The position numbers and the translations under genes are program-made. This document shows, piece by piece, positions 43,076-52,869 of a DNA stretch of 64,000 bases. The stretch is taken from NCBI GenBank assembly GCA_026993355.1, contig JALWTX010000022.1, forward strand, positions 186,001 through 250,000. Direction: 5' to 3'. The notes under the pieces were generated by a model, which saw only the letters and a list, made by a program, of their open reading frames with translations, had not been told where the DNA came from and ran no database searches. This DNA comes from Flavobacteriales bacterium (GTDB lineage: Bacteria; Bacteroidota; Bacteroidia; Flavobacteriales; Flavobacteriaceae). How positions within the stretch are numbered: position 1 is the stretch's first letter; every line of letters starts with the position of its first letter.

Positions 43076-43291
43076 TTATTTCTCTATTTTTTGAGACCTA
43101 GTAGGTTTTAGAAACCTACTAGGTCTGGTGATAATTTTATAGTCAAAAGCTTTTATAACTTGTCCATTATATTTAATTTCTTTATCAGATTTATTAAAAA
43201 TCGCCGTAATCGAATCTTGAAAATAACGTCGTTTGATGATTAAAACATTTTCTTTCATTTCTACTTTGGTACTGCCATAAAGCAACGCCAT
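43076..43291 (-). pseudogene. Out-of-frame C-terminal beta-domain of the GH13 enzyme upstream
   Basis: This 71-residue frame starts MALLYGSTKVEMKENVLII and continues with RRYFQDSITAIFNKSDKEI, a normal all-beta C-terminal domain of a GH13 enzyme. It overlaps the end of the preceding GH13 frame, which derails after LIALRKTR into an unrelated RWRCFMAVPK. A one-base deletion near 43290 explains both. The last 18 residues (from about RPSRFLKPTRSQ) are encoded by the AGACCTAGTAGGTTT palindrome, so the end has been altered too. Confidence 0.75.
43094..43126. repeat. AGACCTAGTAGGTTT palindrome inside the 3' end of a coding frame
   Basis: A perfect 15-bp inverted repeat around TAG. It supplies the final codons of the out-of-frame GH13 beta-domain. 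Confidence 0.85.
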
Positions 43292-45375
43292 CGAGTTTTT
43301 CGCAAAGCAATCAGCTTTTTGACTTGTTGTTTTAAATATTTTTCGTGTATATTTAAGCCATCAAATTGCATCATCCTACGATTATCGGGATCATTGGCAC
43401 CGGGCATTCCGTATTCATCGCCGTAATAAATGCAAGGCACACCGGGAATCATCATATTAAAAGCTTGCAATTCTTCCAATTTGTGATAAGCCGTTGTATC
43501 GGATACCACAATTTTTCTATCCCAACCGGCCTGTTTACCATCTTCGTTAAATTTGACATCGCCCGATGCATAACTGATAAAACGCACGCGGTCTTGATTG
43601 CCGGAAATATTACCCATCAGATTGTGCTGACCATAAAAGAATAAAGCCTCTTGCAAAGCATCGGACAAGCGGCTTAACGGCTCATCTTTTTTGGCAAAAA
43701 CTGCTACGGCAGCATCATAAAGATTAAAATTAAATTGTCCGTTGAGCATGCCGCTGTTAATATAACTGCGTATGAGTTGCGGGCTGCCATAAGTTTCCCC
43801 GATTTGATAAACGGGGCGGTTGATTTGGGTTTTTATTTTATGTGTCAAAGTGCGCCAATAATCCAGTTGTATGTGTTTGGTGGCATCATGACGGAAACCG
43901 TCAATATCAAAATTTTTCAGCCAAAACATTGCTGAATCGGTCATTTTTTCTACAACATCGTGCTTTGAGAAATCAATGGTCGGCAAAAAAGTATCAAACC
44001 AAGTCGTCAAACGGTGCGAATCCCATTTTTCGGTGTTCATCGTTCCATCGGGCAAGTACAAACTGGTAAACCAATCGGGATGTTGTTTATAAAGTGGGTG
44101 GTCTTTATGCACGTGATTGGCAACATAATCCAAAATAATATTGGTATTTTGCTGATGCGCTTTTTGTGTCAATTCCTTTAAAGATTTGGCATTTCCGAAA
44201 CGCGTATCAATTTTGATGTTTGATACAGGCCAATAACCGTGATAACCGGAAAATTTAGTCGGTGGTTTTTGCCAATGTCCATAAGCCTTATCAGGATTTT
44301 TCAATATGGGTGACAGCCATAAAGTATTGATACCTAAATCTTTAAAATAGCCTTGATCAACAGCTTGCACGATGCCTTGAATGTCTCCGCCCTTAAAATT
44401 GACTTTGGGTAAAACGCTATCACTTTTGATAGGTTTATCATTGGCTAAATCGCCATTTTTAAAGCGATCGACCATCAAAAAATACATAATTTGCTTGTGA
44501 AAATCATTTCTTGGTAAAGCATTTGCATTGGCAACCACCCTACCGTCAATAACCGGCACTAAAACATCATTGGTACGCCCGAATTTATTATAAGCATACA
44601 AACGAATGTAAGTTTCTCCTGTTAAATTTTGCGGTATTTTAACATGAATTTTCCGTCCGTTAACTTGAACATTCTTTTCATCCATTAATCGGTTTTGAAA
44701 ATATACCAAAACTTTATCAAAATCTTTGGAAGCTGTAACCTCAAAAGCTTTATCTTGATAGGTGTCGGTTTGTAATAAAGGGGTTTTTTCTAAATTCATA
44801 TATATTTGATACAAGGAATTGAAACCGCCCATGCCATTACTGACTTTTTTCGGATTGGCAGGGTCCAATATTTCCTTACCATCTACCACAAACAAATATT
44901 GATAGTTTCCCGGGTCTAAATTAGTTTTGTAGTACCAACCTAAACTATCTTGTTGCATATCAGCATTTTGCCAACCTGTTATTTGACTTTTAAACCGCAC
45001 TTTTTTTGCTTTAGTTCCGGTATATCTAAATACGACTTTCGTTTTGGTACTGCGGTACAGTGGAACATCAACAAAATGATTTTGTGCAAAAATTCGCAAA
45101 TTTTCAACCGGTTTAAAATCTTGTTTTGGCAAAATTTGAAGTGTGTCTTTTCCCTTTTTCCAAAGTAATTTATAATGCTTCGAACGCACAAAAGAATCTA
45201 TTTTTTCAGGATATAAAATGTAATCGGATAGTATGATTTTTGTCGTATCACGGTTCATATATACCGGTGTATTTAAGCCTTTTGACAATTCAATTTGTTG
45301 ATTATCAACCATTTTCTTCTTGTTTTGACAAGAAAACAATAGCAAGACGATTAAAAATTTAATGATATTTTTCAT
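43261..45375 (-). CDS. GH13 alpha-amylase family lipoprotein, frameshifted near its 3' end
   Basis: 704 residues as read. Lipobox VLLLFSC (C16). N-terminal E-set/CBM48-like modules (about 85-270, e.g. KVRFKSQITGWQNADM) precede the GH13 barrel from about 290. Motifs are LDYVANHVH (I), GFRHDATKH (II, nucleophile Asp), YQIGETYG (III) and ISGNQDRVRF (IV, Gln in place of the usual His of NHD). The barrel is complete, but the frame then shifts at about codon 695, and the true C-terminal beta-domain continues in another frame down to about 43076. It may be a sequencing error or a real mutation. Confidence 0.88.
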   Translation of the reverse strand: MKNIIKFLIVLLLFSCQNKKKMVDNQQIELSKGLNTPVYMNRDTTKIILSDYILYPEKIDSFVRSKHYKLLWKKGKDTLQILPKQDFKPVENLRIFAQNHFVDVPLYRSTKTKVVFRYTGTKAKKVRFKSQITGWQNADMQQDSLGWYYKTNLDPGNYQYLFVVDGKEILDPANPKKVSNGMGGFNSLYQIYMNLEKTPLLQTDTYQDKAFEVTASKDFDKVLVYFQNRLMDEKNVQVNGRKIHVKIPQNLTGETYIRLYAYNKFGRTNDVLVPVIDGRVVANANALPRNDFHKQIMYFLMVDRFKNGDLANDKPIKSDSVLPKVNFKGGDIQGIVQAVDQGYFKDLGINTLWLSPILKNPDKAYGHWQKPPTKFSGYHGYWPVSNIKIDTRFGNAKSLKELTQKAHQQNTNIILDYVANHVHKDHPLYKQHPDWFTSLYLPDGTMNTEKWDSHRLTTWFDTFLPTIDFSKHDVVEKMTDSAMFWLKNFDIDGFRHDATKHIQLDYWRTLTHKIKTQINRPVYQIGETYGSPQLIRSYINSGMLNGQFNFNLYDAAVAVFAKKDEPLSRLSDALQEALFFYGQHNLMGNISGNQDRVRFISYASGDVKFNEDGKQAGWDRKIVVSDTTAYHKLEELQAFNMMIPGVPCIYYGDEYGMPGANDPDNRRMMQFDGLNIHEKYLKQQVKKLIALRKTRWRCFMAVPK

Positions 45376-45392
45376 TGGTCTTTTTTTTAATT

Positions 45393-45460
45393 GAGACGCA
45401 CGGACGTGCGTCTTTACTTGTTTTTTCCAGACCTATCAGGTTTTGGAAACCTAACAGGTT
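45393..45460. repeat. Two palindromes in a GH13 intergenic gap
   Basis: GAGACGCACGGACGTGCGTCT (45393-45413, split as GAGACGCACG/GA/CGTGCGTCT) and AGACCTATCAGG...CCTAACAGG (45429-45458). The first belongs to the island's AGACG family, the second to the GACCTA family. Confidence 0.75.
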
Positions 45461-47305
45461 TTATTTTATTTCAATAATCATACTCGTTTTACCCGATATT
45501 TTATAATCTTTATCAAAATGAATATCTTTATCCGAAATGATATCTTTTCCTTGTAAGGCGTTTTGCAATCCTTCTTGATAATTATTCCAATGAATCATTT
45601 GTGCATCGGTATTATTGTTGATGACAACCATTACTTTTTCATAGGGAAGCATTCTGAAATACACATACATATTATTGACAGGTACATAATGCAAAAATGT
45701 ACCGGAATGAATCGCTTGACTGCTTTTTCGCCACTGCAATATTTTTCTAGTAAACTCAAAATAAGCAGTCTGTTCTTTGGTTCGTCCTTCGGGTAAAAAA
45801 GCATTTTGTGTATCAGAAGCCCAACCACCGGGAAAGTCTTTTCGGATGTCGCCATCGCCATTTAATTCTTTATTGCCGGTCATCCCGATTTCATCACCGT
45901 AATAAAGTTGCGGAATCCCACGCACGGTCAAAATCAACGTCATAATCAGTTTATAAGTTTTAATATTTTGATGATAATACGTATTAATCCGCGTGATATC
46001 GTGATTGCCTGCAAAGACCAATATATTCATCGGATTGGAATATAAAAAATCATTGGCAAAATTATCATAAGCCCTTATCATCCCTTGCTTCCATGTTTGT
46101 TTTTCCTTAAACATCGTGATAATGGCATCGTGAAGCGTAAAATCCATCACCGTAGGTAAGTGACTGTTATAGTGTTCAATAGCACCGATTTTACTATTTT
46201 TTTGCCAATAGGCAATTTGTGCTTGATTGTGCATCCACACTTCTCCGACGATATTAAAATCCGGATATTCATCCATAATGGCTTTGGTCCATCGGGCAAT
46301 AGCATTTTTGTTATTATACGAATAGGTATCAACCCGTAAACCGTCTAATCCGGCATATTCAATCCACCAAATCGCATTTTGAATCATATATTTCAATAAC
46401 AAGGGATTTGCCTGATTCATATCGGGCATCGTGGTGTCAAACCAGCCGTTCATACAAGCTTCGGCATCTTTCCGGGTGGCGTGTGTGTCAAATTGGGTTG
46501 TCATCCGGTAATTGCTACGCTTAAAACCGTTTTGTCCGTCTTGCCAATAATGGATAAAATCTTTATCGGGTAAATCTTGTATCATCCAATGTTTGCTTCC
46601 CCAATGGTTGGTGACATAATCCATTATCAGTTTCATTTTTCGCTTGTGCAAGGCATCCGCCAATCTTTTATAACCGGTGTTGGTGCCGTAACGTGGATCG
46701 ATGCGATACAAATCACTTATCGCATAGCCGTGGTAGGAATACGCCGGTTCATTATCTTCAAGCAAAGGTGTTGACCATAAAGCAGTTACCCCTAAATCTT
46801 GCAGATAATCCAAATGTTGAATAATCCCTTCAATATCGCCTCCGTGTCTGCCACCGGCAAATTTCCGATTGGCTTTTTCTGCCATTCCGGGCATATTGTC
46901 ATTAGCCCGATTGCCATTGGCAAAACGGTCGGGCATCAATAAATAAATCACATCAGACGCATCAAAACCTTTGCGTTGCGCTGCATATTTTTTGCGTTTT
47001 TTGAGTTCGTAAGGAATGCCAAACTGTTTATCATCCGATTTGAATTGGATATAAAATTTTCCGGATTGCATCCCTTTGGTATCCATCAAAATGAATACAT
47101 AATTCGGGTTATTAGTCCTATCAACTTTAAGTAATTTACCTTTGGACAACGCAACTTGATAATCCGCTATACTTTCCCCATAACAGAGTATTTGCAAAGT
47201 CGTGTCATGCATGCCCGTCCACCAAAACGGCGGTTCTACTCTTTTTATCTGGCTATACAGTAAAAGGTTGGCAATCAATAATATGTATGTGATTAGTCTT
47301 TTCAA
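45461..47305 (-). CDS. GH13 cyclomaltodextrinase/neopullulanase (SusA-like)
   Basis: 614 residues with a signal peptide (ending LLLYSQ). An N-terminal CBM34-like beta-domain (about 20-120, opening VEPPFWWTGMHDTTLQI) is typical of neopullulanase-type enzymes. GH13 motifs are MDYVTNHWG (I), GLRVDTYSYN (II, nucleophile Asp), NIVGEVWMH (III, acid Glu) and VFAGNHDITR (IV). SusA relatives cleave maltodextrins or pullulan in the periplasm. It follows the GH65 gene on the same strand. Confidence 0.92.
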   Translation of the reverse strand: MKRLITYILLIANLLLYSQIKRVEPPFWWTGMHDTTLQILCYGESIADYQVALSKGKLLKVDRTNNPNYVFILMDTKGMQSGKFYIQFKSDDKQFGIPYELKKRKKYAAQRKGFDASDVIYLLMPDRFANGNRANDNMPGMAEKANRKFAGGRHGGDIEGIIQHLDYLQDLGVTALWSTPLLEDNEPAYSYHGYAISDLYRIDPRYGTNTGYKRLADALHKRKMKLIMDYVTNHWGSKHWMIQDLPDKDFIHYWQDGQNGFKRSNYRMTTQFDTHATRKDAEACMNGWFDTTMPDMNQANPLLLKYMIQNAIWWIEYAGLDGLRVDTYSYNNKNAIARWTKAIMDEYPDFNIVGEVWMHNQAQIAYWQKNSKIGAIEHYNSHLPTVMDFTLHDAIITMFKEKQTWKQGMIRAYDNFANDFLYSNPMNILVFAGNHDITRINTYYHQNIKTYKLIMTLILTVRGIPQLYYGDEIGMTGNKELNGDGDIRKDFPGGWASDTQNAFLPEGRTKEQTAYFEFTRKILQWRKSSQAIHSGTFLHYVPVNNMYVYFRMLPYEKVMVVINNNTDAQMIHWNNYQEGLQNALQGKDIISDKDIHFDKDYKISGKTSMIIEIK

Positions 47306-47320
47306 TTTTGATTTTATTTT

Positions 47321-47413
47321 AGACCTGCTAGGTTTTGGAAACCTAGTAGGTCTGTTTCTATTTAGAGATTTCTCATCGCTCCTAGCGTCGCTCTGTCGAA
47401 ATGACAGATATTC
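47321..47413. repeat. GACCTA-class palindrome plus a decayed island-type arm
   Basis: AGACCTGCTAGG...CCTAGTAGGTCT (47321-47353) is followed by an AGATTTCTCATCG...TCGAAATGACA arm (about 47367-47406). Confidence 0.7.
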
Positions 47414-49717
47414 TTATAATTGTATATTTCGATGACCATTCAATCGGACTTCTTTATCATTCAAATAAAAGGTAACCGTTTCATCGGACAAATTACTGAT
47501 AATGGTTTCTGTTTGACTTTTATATATTTTTAAAATGACACCATTATAGTTAATTTTAAACGCATAAGACTGCCATTGTTTGGGTATTTTCGGATTGAAA
47601 ATCAATTTGTTATCAAAATTTCGCATACCGCCAAATCCTTGCACAACCGATAACCACGTGCCTGCCATACTGGTAATATGCAATCCTTCATCTACTTCGT
47701 GGTTGTAATCATCTAAATCCAAGCGGGCGGTGCGTAGATACATTTCATACGCCTTGTCATCCTTCCCGATAGATGACGCCAAAATACTATGCACGCAAGG
47801 CGATAAAGAGGATTCGTGAACCGTCAATGGCTCATAAAAATCGAAATGACGCGTTAAATCTTTTTTATCAAAGCGGTTTTCAAAAAAATACAAACCTTGC
47901 AAAACATCTGCTTGTTTGATATAGCAAGACCGCAAAATTCTATCCCACGACCAATGTTGGTTGATAGGGCGTTCTGCCGGTGATAAGGCACTTGCCGGTC
48001 TGATTTCTTTATCTAAAAAGCCATCTTGCTGTAAGAATATTCGTCGTTTGTCATCATAAGGCAAATACATTTCCGATGCCACCTTTTGCCATTGCGCTGT
48101 TTCTTTTTTCGTCAGATTGGTTTTATCAATAATTCGTTGATAATCAACAGGAAATTCTTGTTTCAGACGTTCTAAATTTTCCAAGGCATATTCCAAATTC
48201 CATTTAGCCAAATAGTTGGTATAGAAATTATTATGCACATTGTTTTCGTACTCATTAGGACCGGTCACGCCCAAAATGACGTATTTGTTTTTATCCGAAG
48301 AGAAATTGGCGCGTTGTTGCCAAAAACGGGCAATCGCGATGATGACTTCCATTCCTTTTTGAACGATATAATCGTAATCGCCGGTGTAATTGACATAGTT
48401 GTAAATGGCATAAACCATAGCACCGTTGCGGTGGATTTCCTCAAAAGTAATTTCCCATTCATTATGACATTCTTCGCCATTCATCGTTACCATTGGATAC
48501 AGTGCCGCAGCATTGGTAAAACCCAATTTTTCAGCATTTTCAATGGCTTTGTCCAAATGATTATAACGATATACCAACAGATTTTTTGCCACTTGTTTGT
48601 CCTTAGTGCTCAAATAAAACGGAATGCAATAGGCTTCTGTATCCCAATAAGTGCTACCGCCGTATTTTTCGCCGGTAAAGCCCTTTGGCCCAATATTTAA
48701 ACGGGCATCTTCGCCGGTATAGGTATGATTAAGTTGCAAAATATTAAAGCGAATCCCTTGTTGTGCCTTGATATCGCCTTTGATTTCTATGTCTGCTGTT
48801 TCCCAGATTTTTTGCCAAGCTGTTTTTTGTTCCTCCAATAAGCTTTCATAACCCGTGGCAACTGCCTCATTCAGCACTTTTTGCGCCGCCGGTTTCAAGT
48901 CTTTTTCGTCATAATTCATCGATTGTGTAACGGCGGCATATTTGTATAATATCAATTCATCACCTTCGGATAGATTGATATTATATTGAAAATCAAGGCT
49001 TTTTTCTTTCTTGTAAATCGTTTTTTCAGGACGAAATTCTATTCCGTTTAAAGTAAAAACATTCTGCATTGCCGTACAAACTTTAAATCCGGTTTTTAAA
49101 GTTTCGGAATTTATAAAAGCTTGATCACCTTCGGTTTCAATGTCATTGATTTTCCAAAAAAATTCATCATAATTGGCATCTTGATTCTTGATGCCAGCAT
49201 CGATATAAGGTGCAATTTGAATCTTGCCAGAAAAATTCTCAGCTTTTACGCGGTATTTAATCACGCCCAATTCTTTGCGTTTCATACTGATAAATCGCTG
49301 ACTTTCAACGTCTAAAATATTACCTGAATTGAACTTTACTCGAAAACTGCGTTTAAGCCAATCTTCCTTCATATTGAGTTCTTGACGAAAAGACAAGACG
49401 TCGACGCGGTTTAAATCCAAGATTTCATCCTCAATTTTGATATGAATACCAATCCAATTCGGGGCGTTGAGCACTTTGGCAAAATACTCAGGATAGCCGT
49501 TTTTCCACCAGCCGACACGGGTTTTGTCCGGGTAATAAATACCGCCAATATAGTTTCCCTGCAAAGATTTTCCGGAATAATCTTCTTCAAAATTTGCCCG
49601 TTGTCCCATATAACCGTTACCGATGCTAAAAATGCTTTCGGATGCCGGCACACGTGCCGGGTCAAAACCTTCTTCTATGATTGCCCACTCATCGGGGATA
49701 ATATATGCTTTGTTCAT
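47414..49717 (-). CDS. GH65 maltose phosphorylase
   Basis: 767 residues, the usual GH65 length. It converts maltose and phosphate to beta-glucose 1-phosphate and glucose in the cytoplasm; no signal peptide is present. Landmarks are YMGQRANFEEDYSG in the N-terminal beta-sandwich, YWDTEAYCIPFYL in the (alpha/alpha)6 barrel, the catalytic acid Glu489 in TGPNEYENNVHNN, and HESSLSPCVHSI near the phosphate site. beta-Phosphoglucomutase lies next upstream. Kojibiose or trehalose phosphorylase activity is possible in the family, but the maltose context favours maltose. Confidence 0.92.
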   Translation of the reverse strand: MNKAYIIPDEWAIIEEGFDPARVPASESIFSIGNGYMGQRANFEEDYSGKSLQGNYIGGIYYPDKTRVGWWKNGYPEYFAKVLNAPNWIGIHIKIEDEILDLNRVDVLSFRQELNMKEDWLKRSFRVKFNSGNILDVESQRFISMKRKELGVIKYRVKAENFSGKIQIAPYIDAGIKNQDANYDEFFWKINDIETEGDQAFINSETLKTGFKVCTAMQNVFTLNGIEFRPEKTIYKKEKSLDFQYNINLSEGDELILYKYAAVTQSMNYDEKDLKPAAQKVLNEAVATGYESLLEEQKTAWQKIWETADIEIKGDIKAQQGIRFNILQLNHTYTGEDARLNIGPKGFTGEKYGGSTYWDTEAYCIPFYLSTKDKQVAKNLLVYRYNHLDKAIENAEKLGFTNAAALYPMVTMNGEECHNEWEITFEEIHRNGAMVYAIYNYVNYTGDYDYIVQKGMEVIIAIARFWQQRANFSSDKNKYVILGVTGPNEYENNVHNNFYTNYLAKWNLEYALENLERLKQEFPVDYQRIIDKTNLTKKETAQWQKVASEMYLPYDDKRRIFLQQDGFLDKEIRPASALSPAERPINQHWSWDRILRSCYIKQADVLQGLYFFENRFDKKDLTRHFDFYEPLTVHESSLSPCVHSILASSIGKDDKAYEMYLRTARLDLDDYNHEVDEGLHITSMAGTWLSVVQGFGGMRNFDNKLIFNPKIPKQWQSYAFKINYNGVILKIYKSQTETIISNLSDETVTFYLNDKEVRLNGHRNIQL

Positions 49718-50001
49718 AAATTTTTATTATATAAGTTCAATTCTATTACTAAAAATTAATTCAAGATTTCTCACTTCGTTCGAAATGACATCCATTTTAC
49801 AAGAACATCATAAAATAAGAAGCAAGGATCGTTTTTTATATCAAAATAGATTCCTTCCCAATAAACCGGGACAAACTATCGTTCATTCTGCGCTCTGTCG
49901 GTATGACAATCTACATTAAAAAAACTAAATAAAACAAAAAGCGCTATGTCATTTCGACAGAATCCCGACCCAAAGTCGGGATGACGAGAAATCCAAATTC
50001 A
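49718..50001. repeat. Repeat-rich gap with one arm in reverse orientation
   Basis: AGATTTCTCAC...GTTCGAAATGACA (49764-49790) is the reverse of the arms at 19-39 kb. An AGATTCCTTCCC...GGTATGACA arm (about 49849-49908) and a TGTCATTTCGACAG...CGAGAAATCC region (about 49949-49994, with hairpin TCCCGAC..GTCGGGA) follow. No gene. Confidence 0.75.
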
Positions 50002-50658
50002 TCATAATTTATCAAAAATGTCCACGTTTAGATATTTGGTGTCGGGTAAAACCACATCAGCCTGTTGCAGATTTTCCGCTTGTCCGATACCAATAGCTTT
50101 CATTCCGGCACGCTTTGCTGCCAAAATACCGGCTTGGGCATCTTCTACCACAATACAGTTTTTAGGTTGCATACCTAAGCGTTTGGCTGCTATCAAAAAT
50201 ACTTCCGGATCGGGCTTGGCTTTGCTGACATCATTGCCGTCCACTATGGCGGTAAACCAATCGGTAATATTTAACGCTTCTAATATCCGTCTGGCATTTT
50301 TACTGGCAGATCCCAAAGCAAAAGGGATGTTTTTTTGTTTTAAGTCCCACAACAATTCCTTGATTCCGGGCAACATTTCATCTTCATTCATTTGAGATAT
50401 CAGCGCTAAATATTGTTGATTTTTAGCTTCTAAAATGCGGTCTTTTTGGGATTGACTAAGGGATTTTTTACCTAGTTTTAAGATAATTTCCAAAGATTGA
50501 ATCCGGCTCACGCCTTTGAGCAATTCATTATCCTTTTTGGTAAAATTGATTCCCAACTGACGGGCAACTTCCTGCCAAGCTATAAAATGGTATTTTGCCG
50601 TATCGACGATAACGCCGTCCAAATCAAAAATGATGGCTTTATTATTTATCATTATCAT
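50002..50658 (-). CDS. pgmB: beta-Phosphoglucomutase
   Basis: 218 residues of the HAD superfamily. It converts beta-glucose 1-phosphate from the GH65 enzyme into glucose 6-phosphate. The nucleophile and acid/base Asp are in FDLDGVIVDTAKYHFIAW. HAD motif II is ALGSASKNA, and motif IV is CIVVEDAQAGILAA. The cap contains the RIQSLEIIL region seen in PgmB proteins. It overlaps the MFS gene by 17 bp, so import and breakdown are coupled. Confidence 0.93.
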   Translation of the reverse strand: MIMINNKAIIFDLDGVIVDTAKYHFIAWQEVARQLGINFTKKDNELLKGVSRIQSLEIILKLGKKSLSQSQKDRILEAKNQQYLALISQMNEDEMLPGIKELLWDLKQKNIPFALGSASKNARRILEALNITDWFTAIVDGNDVSKAKPDPEVFLIAAKRLGMQPKNCIVVEDAQAGILAAKRAGMKAIGIGQAENLQQADVVLPDTKYLNVDIFDKL

Positions 50659-52156
50659 TTACTTTTAAAGTTAATAAAGCGGCAAATATCATTGAAAAAC
50701 CTCCTATCACCAATGCATAAACCGGATCGTTGTGGAACCAGTTTTTTACCATAAAACCAAGGATGGTTGCTGCAATCAATTGGGGAATAACGATAAAAAA
50801 GTTAAAAACGCCCATATAGTAACCCATTTTTTCAGGCGGTAAGGCGCTAGACAGCATCGCATAAGGCATGGATAGAATGCTCGCCCAAGCAATACCGACA
50901 CCTATCATAGATGTCAAAAGCCAATAATGATTGGTGATAAAATAAAAAGATAACAAACCGAGTCCGCCTAGAATTAAAGCAAGGAAATGGGTAAACTTTC
51001 GACTAGTTTTTTTGGCAATGACCGGTAATAAAAAAGCAACAACTGCGGCTATACCATTATAAACTGTAAACAAAACCCCTACCCAATCGGCACCTTCGTT
51101 ATATAATTTGGATGTGGTATCAGTGGCATGGAAAATATGATGGGTAACCGCTTGCGTCGTGTATATCCACATGGCAAACAAAGCAAACCATGTAAAAAAT
51201 TGCACCCAAGCTAATTGCTGCATGGTTTTGGGCATACTCATCAAGTCTGCATTAATTTGAGTGAAAGCATTAGAAATGCCTTTTCGCATAATCAATATTG
51301 TAAGCAAAAAAGAAAAACCGGCTAAAATTAATCCACCTGCTAAAATAAATAAAGCTTTATCCAAATCATTTTTCACCAAATACGCCCAGAAAAGAGTGCC
51401 AATAATAAGAAATAACCAACCGGCTTTTTGCAATTTGGATTGGATATTATCAGAATGATTATCCGGAATGGCAGTTTTTTCATCATTTTGATGAAAAGCA
51501 GCCATTTCTTCGGGGGTGTATTCTTTGGACTTAAAAACCGTCCATAATATAGTTGTCAGAAAAACAAAACCCCCAATGTAAAATGACCACTTGACCGAAT
51601 CGGGAATGACACCTTCGGGGGCGGTGTTACTAATATGAAACACATTGGTCAGCAACCACGGCAAAATAGACCCAACTACTGCCCCAACGCCAATAAAAAA
51701 ACTTTGCATCGCAAAACCTTGCGTACGTTGTTCATTACTTAAATTATCCGCTACAAAAGCCCGAAAGGGTTCCATAGAGATATTAATGGATAAATCTAAA
51801 ATCCACAACATCAAAGCCGCTACCCATAAGACAGGCGAATTGGGCATTATAAATAAAGCAATGGTGGACAAAATTGCCCCGACTAAAAAATAAGGTCGCC
51901 GGCGCCCGAGTTTGGTCCAAGTGCGATCACTCATATAACCAATGATGGGCTGCACCAACAAACCGGTTAAAGGCGCTGCAATCCATAAAATGGGAATTTC
52001 ATCTATTTTGGCACCCAAAGTTTCAAAAATGCGGCTGACATTGGCATTTTGAAGGGCAAATCCGAATTGAATCCCAAGAAATCCGAAACTCATGTTCCAA
52101 ATTTCCCAAAAGGATAATTTTCTTTTTTTCATATAAGAACTATTTACATTATACAA
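50642..52156 (-). CDS. MFS maltose/oligosaccharide transporter (SLC45/GPH-like)
   Basis: 504 residues, about 12 hydrophobic helices. The opening SFWEIWNMSFGFLGIQFGFALQNANVS is split over the first helix and is typical of the SLC45-like maltose transporters of flavobacteria; GYMSDRTWTKLGRRRPYF is the MFS loop 2-3 motif. In the locus it would bring maltose across the inner membrane for GH65. It is the first gene of the minus-strand glucan operon, facing the LacI gene's 3' end. Confidence 0.88.
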   Translation of the reverse strand: MYNVNSSYMKKRKLSFWEIWNMSFGFLGIQFGFALQNANVSRIFETLGAKIDEIPILWIAAPLTGLLVQPIIGYMSDRTWTKLGRRRPYFLVGAILSTIALFIMPNSPVLWVAALMLWILDLSINISMEPFRAFVADNLSNEQRTQGFAMQSFFIGVGAVVGSILPWLLTNVFHISNTAPEGVIPDSVKWSFYIGGFVFLTTILWTVFKSKEYTPEEMAAFHQNDEKTAIPDNHSDNIQSKLQKAGWLFLIIGTLFWAYLVKNDLDKALFILAGGLILAGFSFLLTILIMRKGISNAFTQINADLMSMPKTMQQLAWVQFFTWFALFAMWIYTTQAVTHHIFHATDTTSKLYNEGADWVGVLFTVYNGIAAVVAFLLPVIAKKTSRKFTHFLALILGGLGLLSFYFITNHYWLLTSMIGVGIAWASILSMPYAMLSSALPPEKMGYYMGVFNFFIVIPQLIAATILGFMVKNWFHNDPVYALVIGGFSMIFAALLTLKVNDNDK

Positions 52157-52869
52157 ATGTCATTTCCTTTTGTTTTAAAATAAATTTAAACCGGAAAAAG
52201 ACAATAGTTAAACTTTCAAAGTAGAAAACTTTGAAAAATGGTGTGAAGTAAAAATGTAAACAGTCTTATATCAACTGACATGGCAAATATAAGGTATTTT
52301 TTGGATTAAAAAAATGACCAAATAATAAGACCGACGAAGTTTTGCAAATCTAGTGGGGCTTACTTGTAGATTCATCTTTTTTTAGCCATTAAGATACCCA
52401 ATTTTGAGAAATTTATTTATTTTTCATTACTTTTTTCCATCGTCGAAAAAAGTAACAAAAAAGACTAGCCTACGAAACTTTTCCTAATTTCTTGCGTTTT
52501 TCTCCCTAAACAATCTGAACTCGCATAAACCATTCGTTTTCCAATTTTATTTTCCGGTGATTGAAAATTTCCGTTTTCTTACAACACACTCGTTTAGCTC
52601 AAACAACAGATTGTTTTTAACGTCCGAAAAACTTGAAATTTACGGAAAACTTTCGTATGGCAAGGGTAATGACCACCAATATTCATACTTTTTGCAATCT
52701 CCGTGATGTAAGACTTACAAATAAATAATTGTTCATTACTAAAAAACAAGTCATGGACCCCAAAAACAAAAAAAGATACTTAATTTAAACAGTATCATTA
52801 ATTTATTAATCAAAAAGTGACAAAACAAAAAAAATCAAAATAGTAAAACCCCGAAGTTTTGAAAATCTA
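52157..52869. other. 713-base intergenic region with several palindromes and no gene
   Basis: Three things are visible. A leader-like word GTGAAGTAAAAATG..TAAACAGTCTT (52243-52268) is repeated before susC. A candidate minus-strand promoter TATATTTG (52291-52284) lies about 130 bases from the MFS start. A perfect 11-bp hairpin TTACTTTTTTC/GAAAAAAGTAA (52427-52455) has a seven-base loop and belongs to a type often seen in Bacteroidota. An imperfect palindrome (52323-52372) resembles one overlapping the lacI stop. The rest is AT-rich and featureless. Confidence 0.6.
52427..52455. repeat. TTACTTTTTTC hairpin element
   Basis: An 11-bp perfect inverted repeat around CATCGTC. It could act as a terminator or as a dispersed repeat; it is not directly downstream of a gene. 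Confidence 0.65.

Noticed and set aside
52323-52372. Relic 3' end of a second lacI gene (reads ESTSKPH then stop on the minus strand)
   Set aside because: The similarity to the lacI end covers only the palindromic part, so a second copy of a hairpin element explains it better than a lost gene.
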